Of a stretch of DNA of 64,000 nt, positions 1 to 8,887 are shown in pieces. Source of the DNA: Bradyrhizobium glycinis (GTDB taxonomy: Bacteria; Pseudomonadota; Alphaproteobacteria; Rhizobiales; Xanthobacteraceae); the NCBI RefSeq assembly GCF_016031655.1, contig NZ_JACCHQ010000010.1, positions 62,001-126,000 on the forward strand, given 5' to 3'. Position numbers and translations under genes: made by a program. The notes beneath the pieces are model-generated. The model was given only the letters and a program-made list of their open reading frames with translations. It was not told where the DNA came from and did no database searches. The stretch's first letter is position 1. Each line of letters starts with the position of its first letter.

Positions 1-1
1 C

Positions 2-235
2 CCGCCGCAAACCCCCGTGGGCTTGCTCGACTACGACCGCCTGGCGCGCCTCAACCTGACCGGCGGCAGCATCCACAATGCCGCGTTGAACGCGGCGTTC
101 CTCGGCGCGCAGGCAAACTCGCCGGTGACGATGCCGCTCGCGCTCGCCGCCGCGCGTGCGGAATTCGTCAAGCTCGATCGCCCGGTCAACGAAGCCGATT
201 TCCGCTGGCTCGAATCCAGAGAGGCCAACGCATGA
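2..235 (+). CDS. AAA+ ATPase of eCIS locus, C-terminal end only
   Basis: This is the last 77 codons of a gene that begins left of the window; reading starts at base 2. The visible part has the helical C-terminal tail usual for the AAA+ ATPase of extracellular contractile injection systems, with the phrase ARLNLTGGSIHNAALNAAF followed by a helix ending in KLDRPV. No Walker motif is in view. In Afp-like systems this ATPase (Afp15 type) is thought to act in sheath or particle assembly in the cytoplasm. The stop overlaps the ATG of the next gene by 4 bases, which indicates co-translation. The assignment rests on this tail plus the structural genes downstream. Confidence 0.75.
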   Translation, partial: PPQTPVGLLDYDRLARLNLTGGSIHNAALNAAFLGAQANSPVTMPLALAAARAEFVKLDRPVNEADFRWLESREANA

Positions 236-492
236 ATATCCGCCTGCATATCGAACGCCTGGTGCTCGATGGATTGCAACTGAAGGACTCGGACAGCGCA
301 GCGCTCAAGGCGTCGCTCGAAGCCGAGCTCGGCCGCCTGCTCACGGAAAGCGGCATCAACAGCGAGATTGGCGGGAGCGGCGCGTTGCCGTGCGTCGATG
401 CCGCGCCGATGCAGGTGAGACGTGACGCGACGCCGGCCCAGATCGGCAGCGGAATCGCGCAGTCGGTGTTCTCAGGGATAGGAAAACTATGA
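232..492 (+). CDS. Small eCIS-associated protein, unknown function
   Basis: An 86-residue acidic to neutral protein without signal peptide or membrane segment. It begins MNIRLHIERLVLDGL, a start I associate with small proteins that follow the ATPase in eCIS operons, but I know no function. Its ATG lies in the end of the ATPase gene (ATGA overlap) and its own stop overlaps the next start, so it is translationally coupled on both sides. The C-terminal half is Gly and Ala rich with QIGSGIAQSV. A role as adaptor or chaperone for the neighbouring DUF4157 protein is only inference. Confidence 0.6.
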   Translation: MNIRLHIERLVLDGLQLKDSDSAALKASLEAELGRLLTESGINSEIGGSGALPCVDAAPMQVRRDATPAQIGSGIAQSVFSGIGKL

Positions 493-2492
493 GCGGACGG
501 ACCTCGGCCACAGTACAGAAGCAGAGCGGCACGCCAATGATGCCGAGCCGCATCCTTCAGCGCAAATGCGCGTGCGGCAATCATACCATCGGCGGGGAGT
601 GCGAGCAGTGCGGCAAGAAGCGACTGCTGCAACATAGGCCCACCGTTGGACCGAACAACGACCCGCTGGAGCTGGAAGCCGAGCGGATCGCTCACCAAGT
701 TGTGGCGGAGCCGATATCTTCGGCGAATGGCTGCGCGCCGCATATCCAGCGCACGGCAACGGTTTCACGTCAATCCGCACAGGTGGCGCCTCCAAGTGTG
801 GAACAGCCTTTGGCCGATCCGGGCACCGCACTGTCTTCCGATCTGCGGGCAAAAATGGACGGAAGATTTGGATACGACTTCTCGCACGTGCGAGTCCATA
901 CCGGGAGTGCCGCGGAGCGGTCGGCGCGCGAGGTTGGAGCCGATGCCTACACGGTCGGGAATGACATCGTTTTCGGTGCCGGCCGCTTTGCGCCCCACTC
1001 CATCGCCGGCGAGCGATTGTTGGTCCACGAGCTAGTGCATGTCGTGCAGCAGAGTGGTGCTATCGGGAGCAGTGGAGGGTCAACATTCGGCGGTGGCTCC
1101 CGGCCATCAGGTCTGACGCTGCAGCGTCAATCATCCGGCGATCCGGATGCCGGCGCGCGCGGCTCACAGGATGAACAGAAGAAGTGCATCAGGAGGTTGG
1201 GGGCCTGTCCGGACGGAGAGCGGAGCGGAATTCCTACTTGCGACGAAGTTCACGGCTACAACGAGCAGTGCAGGCGCGAGACCGGCTATCAAGGTCCAGA
1301 CGTCGTGGCCGAATGCCCGTCAGGATTCGTCCCTGACTGCAGGAAATCGCCGGAAGGCGAGCTTGCGCCGAAACAGCCGGAGGCGCCGGCGCCTATTCCG
1401 TGCAACGCTCCATTCAAGAAGGCTGATACATTTGCTCAACTCATAGAGTTGATCCGCGCCGCCGAAATGCGCCTTTCAAATGCCGGAATATCTTCTGCCA
1501 AGGATCAGATCCATGCGCTGCGCGGTATCTACTACGGCACGACATGGAGCCTTGACTACACCGGATCCCCGGGCAGCAAAGGTGAAGCGAGTGAGACGCG
1601 CAACGAGGGCTTCCAACGCTTCACGCGACCCTCGTCGAAACCGGAAGACAGCATCCCGCGCGACGTCCGGCCGCTGCTGGACTGCGGCTTGTTCGACGCT
1701 CTGAAATTGAGTCAGGACGTTGTCGAGCCTGCTCGCCACATTGATTTCGGTCATTTGTTGATCGCATTGGATGCGCGGTACGATCCCAAGCTGATGAGCC
1801 GCATTTCATATCCTTATGCAATCAAGGACGTCGACATGGGGGGCACGGGCACAGAGCTCGTGACTTGGCTGGGCGACTTGGGTGGAGGCGCTGCAAGAGT
1901 TGCACTACTGCGAGTGGGCAATCCCTCTGCGAGCGTCAAAGCGGCCTTTAGCGCGCCTTCCGACTACGGCGGCACCATCAATTTGGAAGGCGACATCGCT
2001 GGCTTTGTCGTCGCGACGAGCCGGAAGGACTCGGTCACCGCGCCGGACATTCCAAGTGGCAAAGGTTTGTCTGACGCTCTGCAAGACTATCTGTCGCCGG
2101 CAGCGCCGGGCACGGCATGGAAGGGGCGCGCTGCGACGTTCCTTTCAATGTATGGCGGAAAGCTGGACCCGGCATCCGGAACGCTGACGAACCGTTCGGA
2201 GTTGGCGTCAGTCATGGCGGAAAAGATTCAGGTATTCGCGTGTAACTATTTGGCTTCACGCGTCAAAGACAAAAAGACAACGGGGGTTGGGTTCAGCGAC
2301 GCGAAGGCCGCGGCGGACCACGTGATTCCGGCTTCGCAGGAAGTCGCCGAAACATTTCTCGATGCCCTCACCGATGCCGCGCAATCGGGCGGCAACATCG
2401 ATGCTAAGCGCTTCCCGCAGCCGAAGAGCAAGGTGCCCGGTGCATGCAGCCTGCAGATCTGGGCGGGAGGCGCTCTCTCTATTGGACAGTGA
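489..2492 (+). CDS. DUF4157 protein, probable eCIS cargo or effector
   Basis: A 667-residue protein. Residues about 25-45 hold a Cys-rich CACG...CEQCG knuckle that could bind zinc. Residues about 110-190 form a DUF4157 domain (FDFSHVRVHTG-like phrase, then HELVHVVQQ with H180, E181, H184 in an HExxH arrangement). DUF4157 is repeatedly found beside eCIS genes and is usually viewed as part of toxins or their processing. A second Cys-rich stretch lies at about 235-300. The rest, to residue 667, has no domain I recognise; a phrase near HIDFGHLLIALDAR followed by TWLGDLGGG looks domain-like. It sits between the ATPase tail and the tube and baseplate genes, fitting a cargo carried by the particle. 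The C-terminal activity is unknown. Confidence 0.8.
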   Translation: MSGRTSATVQKQSGTPMMPSRILQRKCACGNHTIGGECEQCGKKRLLQHRPTVGPNNDPLELEAERIAHQVVAEPISSANGCAPHIQRTATVSRQSAQVAPPSVEQPLADPGTALSSDLRAKMDGRFGYDFSHVRVHTGSAAERSAREVGADAYTVGNDIVFGAGRFAPHSIAGERLLVHELVHVVQQSGAIGSSGGSTFGGGSRPSGLTLQRQSSGDPDAGARGSQDEQKKCIRRLGACPDGERSGIPTCDEVHGYNEQCRRETGYQGPDVVAECPSGFVPDCRKSPEGELAPKQPEAPAPIPCNAPFKKADTFAQLIELIRAAEMRLSNAGISSAKDQIHALRGIYYGTTWSLDYTGSPGSKGEASETRNEGFQRFTRPSSKPEDSIPRDVRPLLDCGLFDALKLSQDVVEPARHIDFGHLLIALDARYDPKLMSRISYPYAIKDVDMGGTGTELVTWLGDLGGGAARVALLRVGNPSASVKAAFSAPSDYGGTINLEGDIAGFVVATSRKDSVTAPDIPSGKGLSDALQDYLSPAAPGTAWKGRAATFLSMYGGKLDPASGTLTNRSELASVMAEKIQVFACNYLASRVKDKKTTGVGFSDAKAAADHVIPASQEVAETFLDALTDAAQSGGNIDAKRFPQPKSKVPGACSLQIWAGGALSIGQ

Positions 2493-2606
2493 CGAATTCG
2501 ATGAACGATTTGACTCAAAACCCATGGATTGTGCCTTCAGCTACGGGGAGACTTCCGTGCAAGGATGTGACGGCCACGCGAGAAGTTATCTAGCGAGATC
2601 GACACC

Positions 2607-3260
2607 ATGACCTCCTTTCCCGGCTCACCGAAATTGCTCAAGGGCGGCATCGTGCTGCTCAATCCGGATTCCGGCGTGCCGCTGCAGATCGTGGTGCTGC
2701 AGTACAATCCCGACACGCTGAGCCGGACGCTACAGCCACAGGGCATCGGGCCGGAGCCGGGCGACCGCCTCGAGGCGCTGCGGCTCAAATCGCCGCCGCT
2801 CGAGACCATCAAGCTCGAGGCCGAGATCGACGCAACCGACCAGCTCGAGACGGCAGCACCGACCGTCATTAGACTCGGCATTTTTCCGCAGCTCGCCGCA
2901 CTCGAGGTGATGATCTACCCGACCAGCGCGCAGCTCAACGACAATAACAGCCAGTCGCGGCGCGGCGTGCTCGAGATTGCACCGATGGAAGCGCCGCTGG
3001 CGCTGTTCGTCTGGAGCCAGAGCCGCGTGCTGCCGGTGCGGCTGACCGACTTCAGCATCACCGAGGAAGCCTTCGATCCCAACCTCAATCCGATCCGCGC
3101 CAAGGTCAGTCTCGGCATGCGCGTGCTCACGGTCAGCGATCTCGGCTTCGCCCACAAGGGAGGCAACCTGTTCATGGCCTATCTGCAGCAGAAAGAACAA
3201 CTGGCCCGCGTGGGCGCGCAGGGTGCGCTCAGCGCGCTGGGCCTGAAGGAGATTCCATGA
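2607..3260 (+). CDS. CIS tube-type protein (Afp7 N-domain-like)
   Basis: A 217-residue protein starting at the ATG after a 114-base gap. The opening, with LLNPDSGVPLQ and QYNPDTLSRTLQPQ, is typical of the CIS tube protein family that forms the N-terminal half of Afp7-like baseplate proteins. The family sits at the junction of inner tube and baseplate hub. No signal peptide is present, as expected for a particle protein assembled in the cytoplasm. The stop overlaps the start of the LysM gene by 4 bases. In other eCIS the tube domain and LysM domain are one protein; here they are two adjacent genes. Confidence 0.8.
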   Translation: MTSFPGSPKLLKGGIVLLNPDSGVPLQIVVLQYNPDTLSRTLQPQGIGPEPGDRLEALRLKSPPLETIKLEAEIDATDQLETAAPTVIRLGIFPQLAALEVMIYPTSAQLNDNNSQSRRGVLEIAPMEAPLALFVWSQSRVLPVRLTDFSITEEAFDPNLNPIRAKVSLGMRVLTVSDLGFAHKGGNLFMAYLQQKEQLARVGAQGALSALGLKEIP

Positions 3261-3607
3261 ACGCCATATTGAGCCAGATCGCGCCGACGAGCGCGCAGGG
3301 AACGCTGTTCGGGCCTGCCAGCCGCTACTTCGGCCTGGCCACGACGTCGCTGCAGACCCGCGACGGCCAGACCGTCATCTACCTGACCCGCCGCTTCCTG
3401 CCGCAAGCGGATCAGTTGGCGCTGCTGCAGACGCACAGGGTGGTGCAGGGTGAGCGCCTCGACAACATCGCCGCACAATTTCTCGGCGATCCGGAAGCCT
3501 TCTGGCGGCTATGCGACGCCAACAACGCGATGCGTCCGAACGAACTGACAGAAACCATCGGCCGGCAGCTGCGTATTACGCTGCCGCAGGGAATACCGCA
3601 ACGCTAA
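3257..3607 (+). CDS. LysM-domain eCIS baseplate protein
   Basis: A 116-residue protein. The C-terminal part from about residue 60 is a LysM fold: HRVVQGERLDNIAAQFLGDP, then FWRLCDANN, and a final RQLRITLP strand. In contractile systems (gp53, Afp7, gpX) this module clamps the hub to the baseplate wedges and need not bind peptidoglycan. The start overlaps the tube-type gene by 4 bases, and the stop TAATG shares its A with the next ATG. This order tube-LysM-hub is conserved in eCIS operons. Confidence 0.85.
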   Translation: MNAILSQIAPTSAQGTLFGPASRYFGLATTSLQTRDGQTVIYLTRRFLPQADQLALLQTHRVVQGERLDNIAAQFLGDPEAFWRLCDANNAMRPNELTETIGRQLRITLPQGIPQR

Positions 3608-4761
3608 TGCTGAAGGGATTCTACCTCACGCTTCTGATGGGGCCGACGGTGCCGGTGCCGGCGCCGCAGCCGGTCATTGACGCGCTGACGAGTGCGCAGG
3701 TGACGATCAGCGCCGGTCAGGCCAGCGGCTTCCAGCTGACATTTGCGATGAGCAAGAAATCGCCGCTCAATACCCAGCTGCTGCCGATCGGCGCGTTCGA
3801 TCCCGGCATCCGCGTGATTCTCGTCGTGACGGTGAACAGCCTGCCAACGGTGCTGATGGACGGCATCATCACCCAGCACACGGTGACGCCGAGCAATGAG
3901 CCCGGACAGTCCACACTCGCGGTGACTGGCCAGGACATCAGCCTCATGATGGACCTCGGCAATGCCGGCATCATTGGCGGCCTGCTGGAGGCGGCGATCC
4001 CGTTTCCCAATCTGCCGACCGTCGGAATCGTCGAACTCTTGCTGCTCAAATATGCCACCTACGGCATCATTCCGCTGGTCGTGCCGCCGCTGCAGGTCGA
4101 CGTTCCCCTGATTACTGACGGGTGGCCCACCAAGACATCGTTCGACAGCGATCTCAATTTCCTCAAGAGCGCGGCCGAGGACGTCGGCTACGTCTTCTAC
4201 ATCGATCCGGGCCCGGTCCCCGGGACCAACATCGGCTATTTCGGGCCGGAGATCAGGATCGGCGTCCCGCAGCCGGCGCTCAACATCGACATGGATGCGG
4301 AAACGAATGTCGAGTCCCTCAATTTCACTTATGACGGCATGGCCCGGGAGCAGCCGGTGATCACCATCATGGACCCGATCACCGGAAAGATTCCGATCCC
4401 GATTCCGATTCCCGATGTCAGCATCCTGCGGCCGCCGCTGGCATTGCGACCGGCCCCGGCGATGCGCATGGCTCAGCTGGAGGATGTCGCAGACCTCGAT
4501 CCGATCCCCGCGGCGCTGCTCGGCATTGCCGCGTCGGCAAAGCCCGACGCGATCACCGGCTCGGGTTCGCTCGACGTGCTGCGCTACGGCCGTCCGCTCA
4601 AGGCGCGGCAACTGGTGGGGGTCAGGGGAGCGGGGACCGCCTATGACGGCCTGTATTACGTCAGCAGTGTCACCCACAGCATCAAGCGAGGCGAATACAA
4701 GCAGAACTTCAGCCTGGCGCGGGAAGGGCTAATTTCGCTTGCCCCGGGGGTCATCCCATGA
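3607..4761 (+). CDS. Phage protein D-like hub (gp27-type)
   Basis: A 384-residue protein. An upstream in-frame codon at 3511 would overlap the LysM gene by nearly 100 bases, so I chose the ATG that overlaps its stop by one base. The content fits late control protein D (gp27/VgrG N-domain): an early beta-barrel with TFAMSKKSPLN, a middle region with PTKTSFDSDLNFLKSAAEDVGYVF, and an end with GRPLKARQLVGVRG and YYVSSVTHSIKRGEYKQNF, all common in this hub family. It would form the trimeric hub linking tube to spike. Its stop overlaps the spike gene by 4 bases; hub and spike are separate genes here rather than a single VgrG-like protein. Confidence 0.85.
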   Translation: MLKGFYLTLLMGPTVPVPAPQPVIDALTSAQVTISAGQASGFQLTFAMSKKSPLNTQLLPIGAFDPGIRVILVVTVNSLPTVLMDGIITQHTVTPSNEPGQSTLAVTGQDISLMMDLGNAGIIGGLLEAAIPFPNLPTVGIVELLLLKYATYGIIPLVVPPLQVDVPLITDGWPTKTSFDSDLNFLKSAAEDVGYVFYIDPGPVPGTNIGYFGPEIRIGVPQPALNIDMDAETNVESLNFTYDGMAREQPVITIMDPITGKIPIPIPIPDVSILRPPLALRPAPAMRMAQLEDVADLDPIPAALLGIAASAKPDAITGSGSLDVLRYGRPLKARQLVGVRGAGTAYDGLYYVSSVTHSIKRGEYKQNFSLAREGLISLAPGVIP

Positions 4762-5297
4762 TGCGCGCCAGGACCAGGAAGCGATTTTTCGGGAAGTATC
4801 GTGGCGTCGTCGAGATGAATGCCGATCCCGAATTGAAGGGCCGGATCCAGGTGATGGTTCCGGACGTGCTGGGGACGGTGCCGACCACTTGGGCGCTGCC
4901 GTGTCTGCCGAACGCGGGCGTCAAGAGTGGCGTTCACGTGATCCCGGCGGTCGGCACCAACGTGTGGGTCGAGTTTGAGCACGGCGATCCCAACAAGCCG
5001 ATCTGGACCGGTTGCTTCTGGGGTTCGACCACGGAAGCGCCGGTAACCCCGACGCCGCAGGCCAATCCGATCCTGCCTCCCGACGTCGTGGTGCAGACGG
5101 TCGCGCAGAACACCATCCTGGTGAGCGGAAATCCCGCAACCGGCATCACCCTTTCTTGCGGTCCGCCGCTGCTGCCAACCTCGCCGCGCATCACCATCTC
5201 GCCGGCCGGCATCATGATGACCGACGGCAAGGGCGGATCGATCAGCATCATCGCCGGCGTCGTTGCCATCAATGAACTGGCTCTCGTCGTGAAGTAA
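4758..5297 (+). CDS. gpV-like spike (VgrG gp5-type) protein
   Basis: A 179-residue protein with an OB-fold typical of baseplate assembly protein V: KYRGVVEMNADPELKGRIQV, then WALPCLPNAGVKSGVHVIP and GTNVWVEFEHGDPNKPIWTG. After about residue 110 a repetitive beta-rich part with ITLSCGPPLLP and ITISPAGIMMTDG is likely to form the trimeric beta-helix needle. It pierces the target envelope when the sheath contracts. The ATG overlaps the hub stop by 4 bases, and the PAAR-like gene follows after a 19-base gap, the expected needle and tip order. Confidence 0.9.
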   Translation: MMRARTRKRFFGKYRGVVEMNADPELKGRIQVMVPDVLGTVPTTWALPCLPNAGVKSGVHVIPAVGTNVWVEFEHGDPNKPIWTGCFWGSTTEAPVTPTPQANPILPPDVVVQTVAQNTILVSGNPATGITLSCGPPLLPTSPRITISPAGIMMTDGKGGSISIIAGVVAINELALVVK

Positions 5298-5316
5298 TCG
5301 CACCGGAGTAGGAACA

Positions 5317-5643
5317 GTGCCTGGTTTTCTGGTCAATCTCTCGACAACCGTCACCTGCACGCATCAGGGGCCTGCGAAGCCGACCATGACCGCCCCCAAC
5401 ATCCTGGTGATGGGCGCGCCGGTGGCCCTGCAGACGTCACCCTATGTCGTTACGCTCTGCACGCTGCCGCCGCCTCCGACCGCCAACGGTCCCTGCGCGA
5501 CAGCGCCGACCTGGTTCAATGCGGCCAAGAGAGTATTCGTGAACGGAGTGCCTGTGCTTCTGCAGGACAGTCAGGCGCTGTGCGTGCCGAGCGGCACGCC
5601 GTTGATTATTTCGGCCAACCAGAGCCGCGTATTCGGGACGTGA
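5317..5643 (+). CDS. PAAR-like spike tip protein
   Basis: A 108-residue protein starting at GTG with a good ribosome site (GGAGTAGGA) upstream. The sequence has Gly and Pro turns, TVTCTHQGPAKPTMTAPN early and RVFVNGVPVLLQDSQALCVPSG late, resembling the small PAAR-like tip proteins found between gpV and gp25 in eCIS operons. Cysteines and histidine are present (CTH early, C near the centre and end) and could hold a metal at the tip as in PAAR proteins. It lacks an obvious classic PAAR repeat, so the family call rests on position and overall pattern. Confidence 0.7.
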   Translation: MPGFLVNLSTTVTCTHQGPAKPTMTAPNILVMGAPVALQTSPYVVTLCTLPPPPTANGPCATAPTWFNAAKRVFVNGVPVLLQDSQALCVPSGTPLIISANQSRVFGT

Positions 5644-5647
5644 AGCC

Positions 5648-6004
5648 ATGAACATCGCTTTTCCGTTCCGCTTCGACAGCCATGGTCGCACCGCCGCGGC
5701 GGATGACGACACCCATGTCCGCGACATGATCGAGCAATTGCTGTTCACCAATTCCGGTGAGCGCATCAACCGTCCCGATTTCGGCAGCGGGCTGCTGCAG
5801 CTGGTATTCGCTCCCAACAGTCCGGAGATGGCAGCTGCACTGCAGTTTTCCATGCGTGGCGCGCTGCAGCGCTGGCTCGGCGACGTGATCGAGCTTCAGG
5901 ACCTGCAAGTCACGAGCAATGATTCGACGCTGACGATCGCAGTTCAGTACGCCAGGCGCCAGACCGGCAAGACCGAGGTCGTGCAGATCACTAGGACGGT
6001 GTAG
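5648..6004 (+). CDS. gp25-like baseplate wedge protein
   Basis: A 118-residue protein of the GPW/gp25 family. It shows the typical N-terminal FPFRFDSHGRTAAADDDTHVRDMIEQLLFTNSGERINRPDFG, here noted only as a pattern: an early aromatic segment, the helix DMIEQLLFT, the GER turn and the PDFGSGL motif (key residues P, D, F, G). It ends with short strands LTIAVQYARR. gp25 nucleates sheath polymerisation on the baseplate. It sits 4 bases after the PAAR-like gene and 3 bases before the first gpJ-like gene. Confidence 0.9.
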   Translation: MNIAFPFRFDSHGRTAAADDDTHVRDMIEQLLFTNSGERINRPDFGSGLLQLVFAPNSPEMAAALQFSMRGALQRWLGDVIELQDLQVTSNDSTLTIAVQYARRQTGKTEVVQITRTV

Positions 6005-6007
6005 GCC

Positions 6008-8887
6008 ATGGCATCAAGTCCCCCCGAATTCTGCCGCGAGCCGCAACGCCGTCGGAAAATCCGCAGCAGCAGTTTCAGCGGCATCGACTATATCGAAGTC
6101 AGCGATGACCGGCTGACGTTGACGGTATTTTTCCTGACCCGGATCGGAAGGCCGATCGTTCCGGCAAATGTCAGGATTACCGGCGGCGCGCGGGTGCGCG
6201 ACATCAAGGTGACTGGCGTTCGACTGCGTGGTCCCGAGGATGCCGGCGGCGACAACAGCATGGACGTCACAATCGACCGTGCGGGCGACGGGTCGATCTA
6301 TTCATTGAGCCTGGTGGACCTCGATGCCGACGGTGAGCCGACCGACGAGGTTCTGCCCGGGATCGATCCGCGCTATGCGGGAGCCGATTTCAGTTTCCGA
6401 CTGGACGAGGTCTCGGATATCGACTGCAAGCAGCCGCCCGCCGCTTCGAATGCGGTCCTGCCGCTGCCCGAGATCAACTATCTCGCCAGGGACTACGGCT
6501 CCTTCCGCCAGTTGATGCTGGACCGCCTCGCGGTGACAGTTCCCGCATGGCAGGAGCAGCACGTGCCCGACGTCGGCATCGCGCTGGTTGAAGTCCTCGC
6601 CTATGTGGCCGATCACCTCAGTTACTATCAGGATGCGGTCGCGACCGAAGCCTATCTTGGCACCGCGCGCCAGCGCATTTCGGTACGGCGTCACGCCCGG
6701 CTGGTCGACTTTGCGATGCATGAAGGCTGCAACGCGCGCGCGTTTGTCTTTCTCGATACCGGTTCTCAGGATGTCACCATCGAGGATCCTGCCTCCATCC
6801 TTTTCGTAGCCGGCTACAATGGACCTCGACCTGCCGAGGGAGGCCCGCTCTTGCTTGAGAAGCTCTCGTTCGGGCCAACTGACCAGCCTGTGATATTCGA
6901 ACCCATGGCCGAGGGGCGAATCCTGCTCTACGCTGCTCACAACAGCATTTCGTTCTACACCTGGGGAGATCGCGATTGCTGCCTGCCGGCGGGCGCCACG
7001 TCCGCAACGCTGGTTGACGGGAGGGCTGCGGTCGCGGCGGAAACTCCCGGAGCCGGTTACACCGAAGTCAAGACCGAATCCAAATACACCGAGCCCAAAG
7101 CGCAGGCGCAGGAGATGCCTAGTTCGCGCAAGCGATCGACCAAATCGTCCGCCGCATACGCGGCAAAGAGCGCGCCGCCAAAGGACCCGCCGCCAGCTGC
7201 CTATGTCGCAGAACGCGTGCTCAATCTGCGGCCGGGCGACATTCTCTTGCTCGAGGAAGTCAGGGGACCGCAAACGGGACATGCCGCCGATGCAAATCCC
7301 GCCCGTCGCCATTTCGTGAAGCTGACCGAAGTCAGGCAGAACTTCGACCTGCTATTCGGCCAGCCGGTGCTGGAGATTGCCTGGGCGCCGGAGGATGCGC
7401 TTCCGTTTGCGCTTCGCCTGTCGAGTGCACTGGAGCCTGCGGCCGGCGACGATTTCAGCGTTGCCCGCGGCAACATCATTCTTGCCGATCACGGCAATTG
7501 GACGAGGCAAGGCAGCCGAATCGTTTACGAGGATTTGTCCACGCCGGTGCCCGGCAAGAAGTTCCGGCCGTCGCTGCAGGCGGGGCCGCTGACGTTCCGC
7601 GATCCGAAGCTCGATCCGGGCGCCACCATGAAGCAATTGATGCAGAACCCCAGATCGGCGGTCCCGCAGCTCGTCGTCTACAGCATTGCTCCGCGGCTCG
7701 ACGGGACGGCCCCGCTTTTCGACTTCGCTGATCTGCAGCATCCAGCGCACCTTGCTGCACAGTTGGACCAGGACAAGCCGGATCCGAGGCGCTCGGACAA
7801 GACTCTGTCGGACAAGGAAAACGAGCTGGCCTGGCGCAATTTTCGCGATCGGCTGGCGTTCGCCCCCGAGGAACCGGCGCGAACGGCGGCTGATCCGGCG
7901 AGCGCCGGGAAGCTGGACGGGGTGCTGACAGACAAGCTCAAGTCGTTGCTGCGGATCTGGACACCGCAGCGCGACCTGCTTGCGAGCCGCGGCAACGACC
8001 TTCACTTCGTAGTCGAGATCGATAATGAGGGTGTAGCGCACCTGCGCTTTGGCGATGGAAAGAACGGCCAGGCGCCGGAGGGCGGGGAGAAGTTCACGGC
8101 AACATATCGGGTGGGCATCGGCGCGAGCGGAAACGTGGGGGCCGACTCGATCACGCAAATCGTAACGAGTTCGGCGACCCTGCACGAGGCCACGATCAGT
8201 GCGCGCAATCCGCTGCCGTCGATGGGCGGGACCGATCCCGAGCCGATCGAGAAGGTAAAGCTGCTGGCTCCCAAGGCCTTCCAGGGCGGGCTCGTCCGCG
8301 CCGTCAGCGCGGACGATTACGCTCGCCTCGCCGAACGTAACCCCAGGGTCCAGCGTGCGGCGGCTGAGTTGCAGTGGACCGGAACGCGGTACGAGGCGCA
8401 TGTCGCGATCGATCCGCGCGGCACGGAGCAGGTGGATCCGGAATTGCTTCGGCAAATCCGGGCTTACCTGTTCCGCTACCGGCGCATCGGGCACGACGTC
8501 ATCGTGGTCCCGCCGACCTATGTTCCGATCGACGTCGCCATGACGGTGCACGTACGAAGCGGGTTCGCCGCGGGGCATATCGAGACGGTGCTGCGCGGCA
8601 TCTTCTCCGGCCGCACGTTGTCCGACGGGCGGCTCGGGTTCTTTCACCCTGACAATCTCAGTTTCGGCGACAGCATTTATGCCAGCAAGCTGCTTGCGGC
8701 AGCGCAGGCCGTCGAAGGTGTGGAGAACGTCATCGTGGTAAGGCTGCAGCGCCGCTTCCAGGCTCCCGACGAGCAGGTCTACGACGGTGTCCTGCCGATC
8801 GGCCCGCTTGAGATCGCCCGCCTCGGCGGCAACAGCGCATCGCCGGAAAATGGCCGGTTCGTTCTCACGGTACGAGGTGCGCAATGA
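6008..8887 (+). CDS. gpJ-like baseplate protein 1 (Afp11-type)
   Basis: A 959-residue putative baseplate assembly protein. Residues about 155-240 hold the family's landmark region: NYLARDYGSFRQLMLDRL, then PDVGIALVEVLAYVADHLSYYQDAVATEAYLGTA (family key phrase: LVEVLAYVADHLSYYQD). The C-terminal third carries VGIGASGNVGADSI and the SADDYARLAERNPRVQRA segment of baseplate J. Residues about 350-400 are a Lys, Ala and Pro rich linker (AYAAKSAPPKDPPPAAYVA), probably a disordered insertion. The protein would form wedges that anchor fibres to the hub. The stop overlaps the next start by 4 bases. Confidence 0.88.
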   Translation: MASSPPEFCREPQRRRKIRSSSFSGIDYIEVSDDRLTLTVFFLTRIGRPIVPANVRITGGARVRDIKVTGVRLRGPEDAGGDNSMDVTIDRAGDGSIYSLSLVDLDADGEPTDEVLPGIDPRYAGADFSFRLDEVSDIDCKQPPAASNAVLPLPEINYLARDYGSFRQLMLDRLAVTVPAWQEQHVPDVGIALVEVLAYVADHLSYYQDAVATEAYLGTARQRISVRRHARLVDFAMHEGCNARAFVFLDTGSQDVTIEDPASILFVAGYNGPRPAEGGPLLLEKLSFGPTDQPVIFEPMAEGRILLYAAHNSISFYTWGDRDCCLPAGATSATLVDGRAAVAAETPGAGYTEVKTESKYTEPKAQAQEMPSSRKRSTKSSAAYAAKSAPPKDPPPAAYVAERVLNLRPGDILLLEEVRGPQTGHAADANPARRHFVKLTEVRQNFDLLFGQPVLEIAWAPEDALPFALRLSSALEPAAGDDFSVARGNIILADHGNWTRQGSRIVYEDLSTPVPGKKFRPSLQAGPLTFRDPKLDPGATMKQLMQNPRSAVPQLVVYSIAPRLDGTAPLFDFADLQHPAHLAAQLDQDKPDPRRSDKTLSDKENELAWRNFRDRLAFAPEEPARTAADPASAGKLDGVLTDKLKSLLRIWTPQRDLLASRGNDLHFVVEIDNEGVAHLRFGDGKNGQAPEGGEKFTATYRVGIGASGNVGADSITQIVTSSATLHEATISARNPLPSMGGTDPEPIEKVKLLAPKAFQGGLVRAVSADDYARLAERNPRVQRAAAELQWTGTRYEAHVAIDPRGTEQVDPELLRQIRAYLFRYRRIGHDVIVVPPTYVPIDVAMTVHVRSGFAAGHIETVLRGIFSGRTLSDGRLGFFHPDNLSFGDSIYASKLLAAAQAVEGVENVIVVRLQRRFQAPDEQVYDGVLPIGPLEIARLGGNSASPENGRFVLTVRGAQ

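Noticed and set aside
5317..5643. Classic PAAR repeat protein
   Set aside because: The usual PAAR repeats are not visible; called PAAR-like from context and pattern only.
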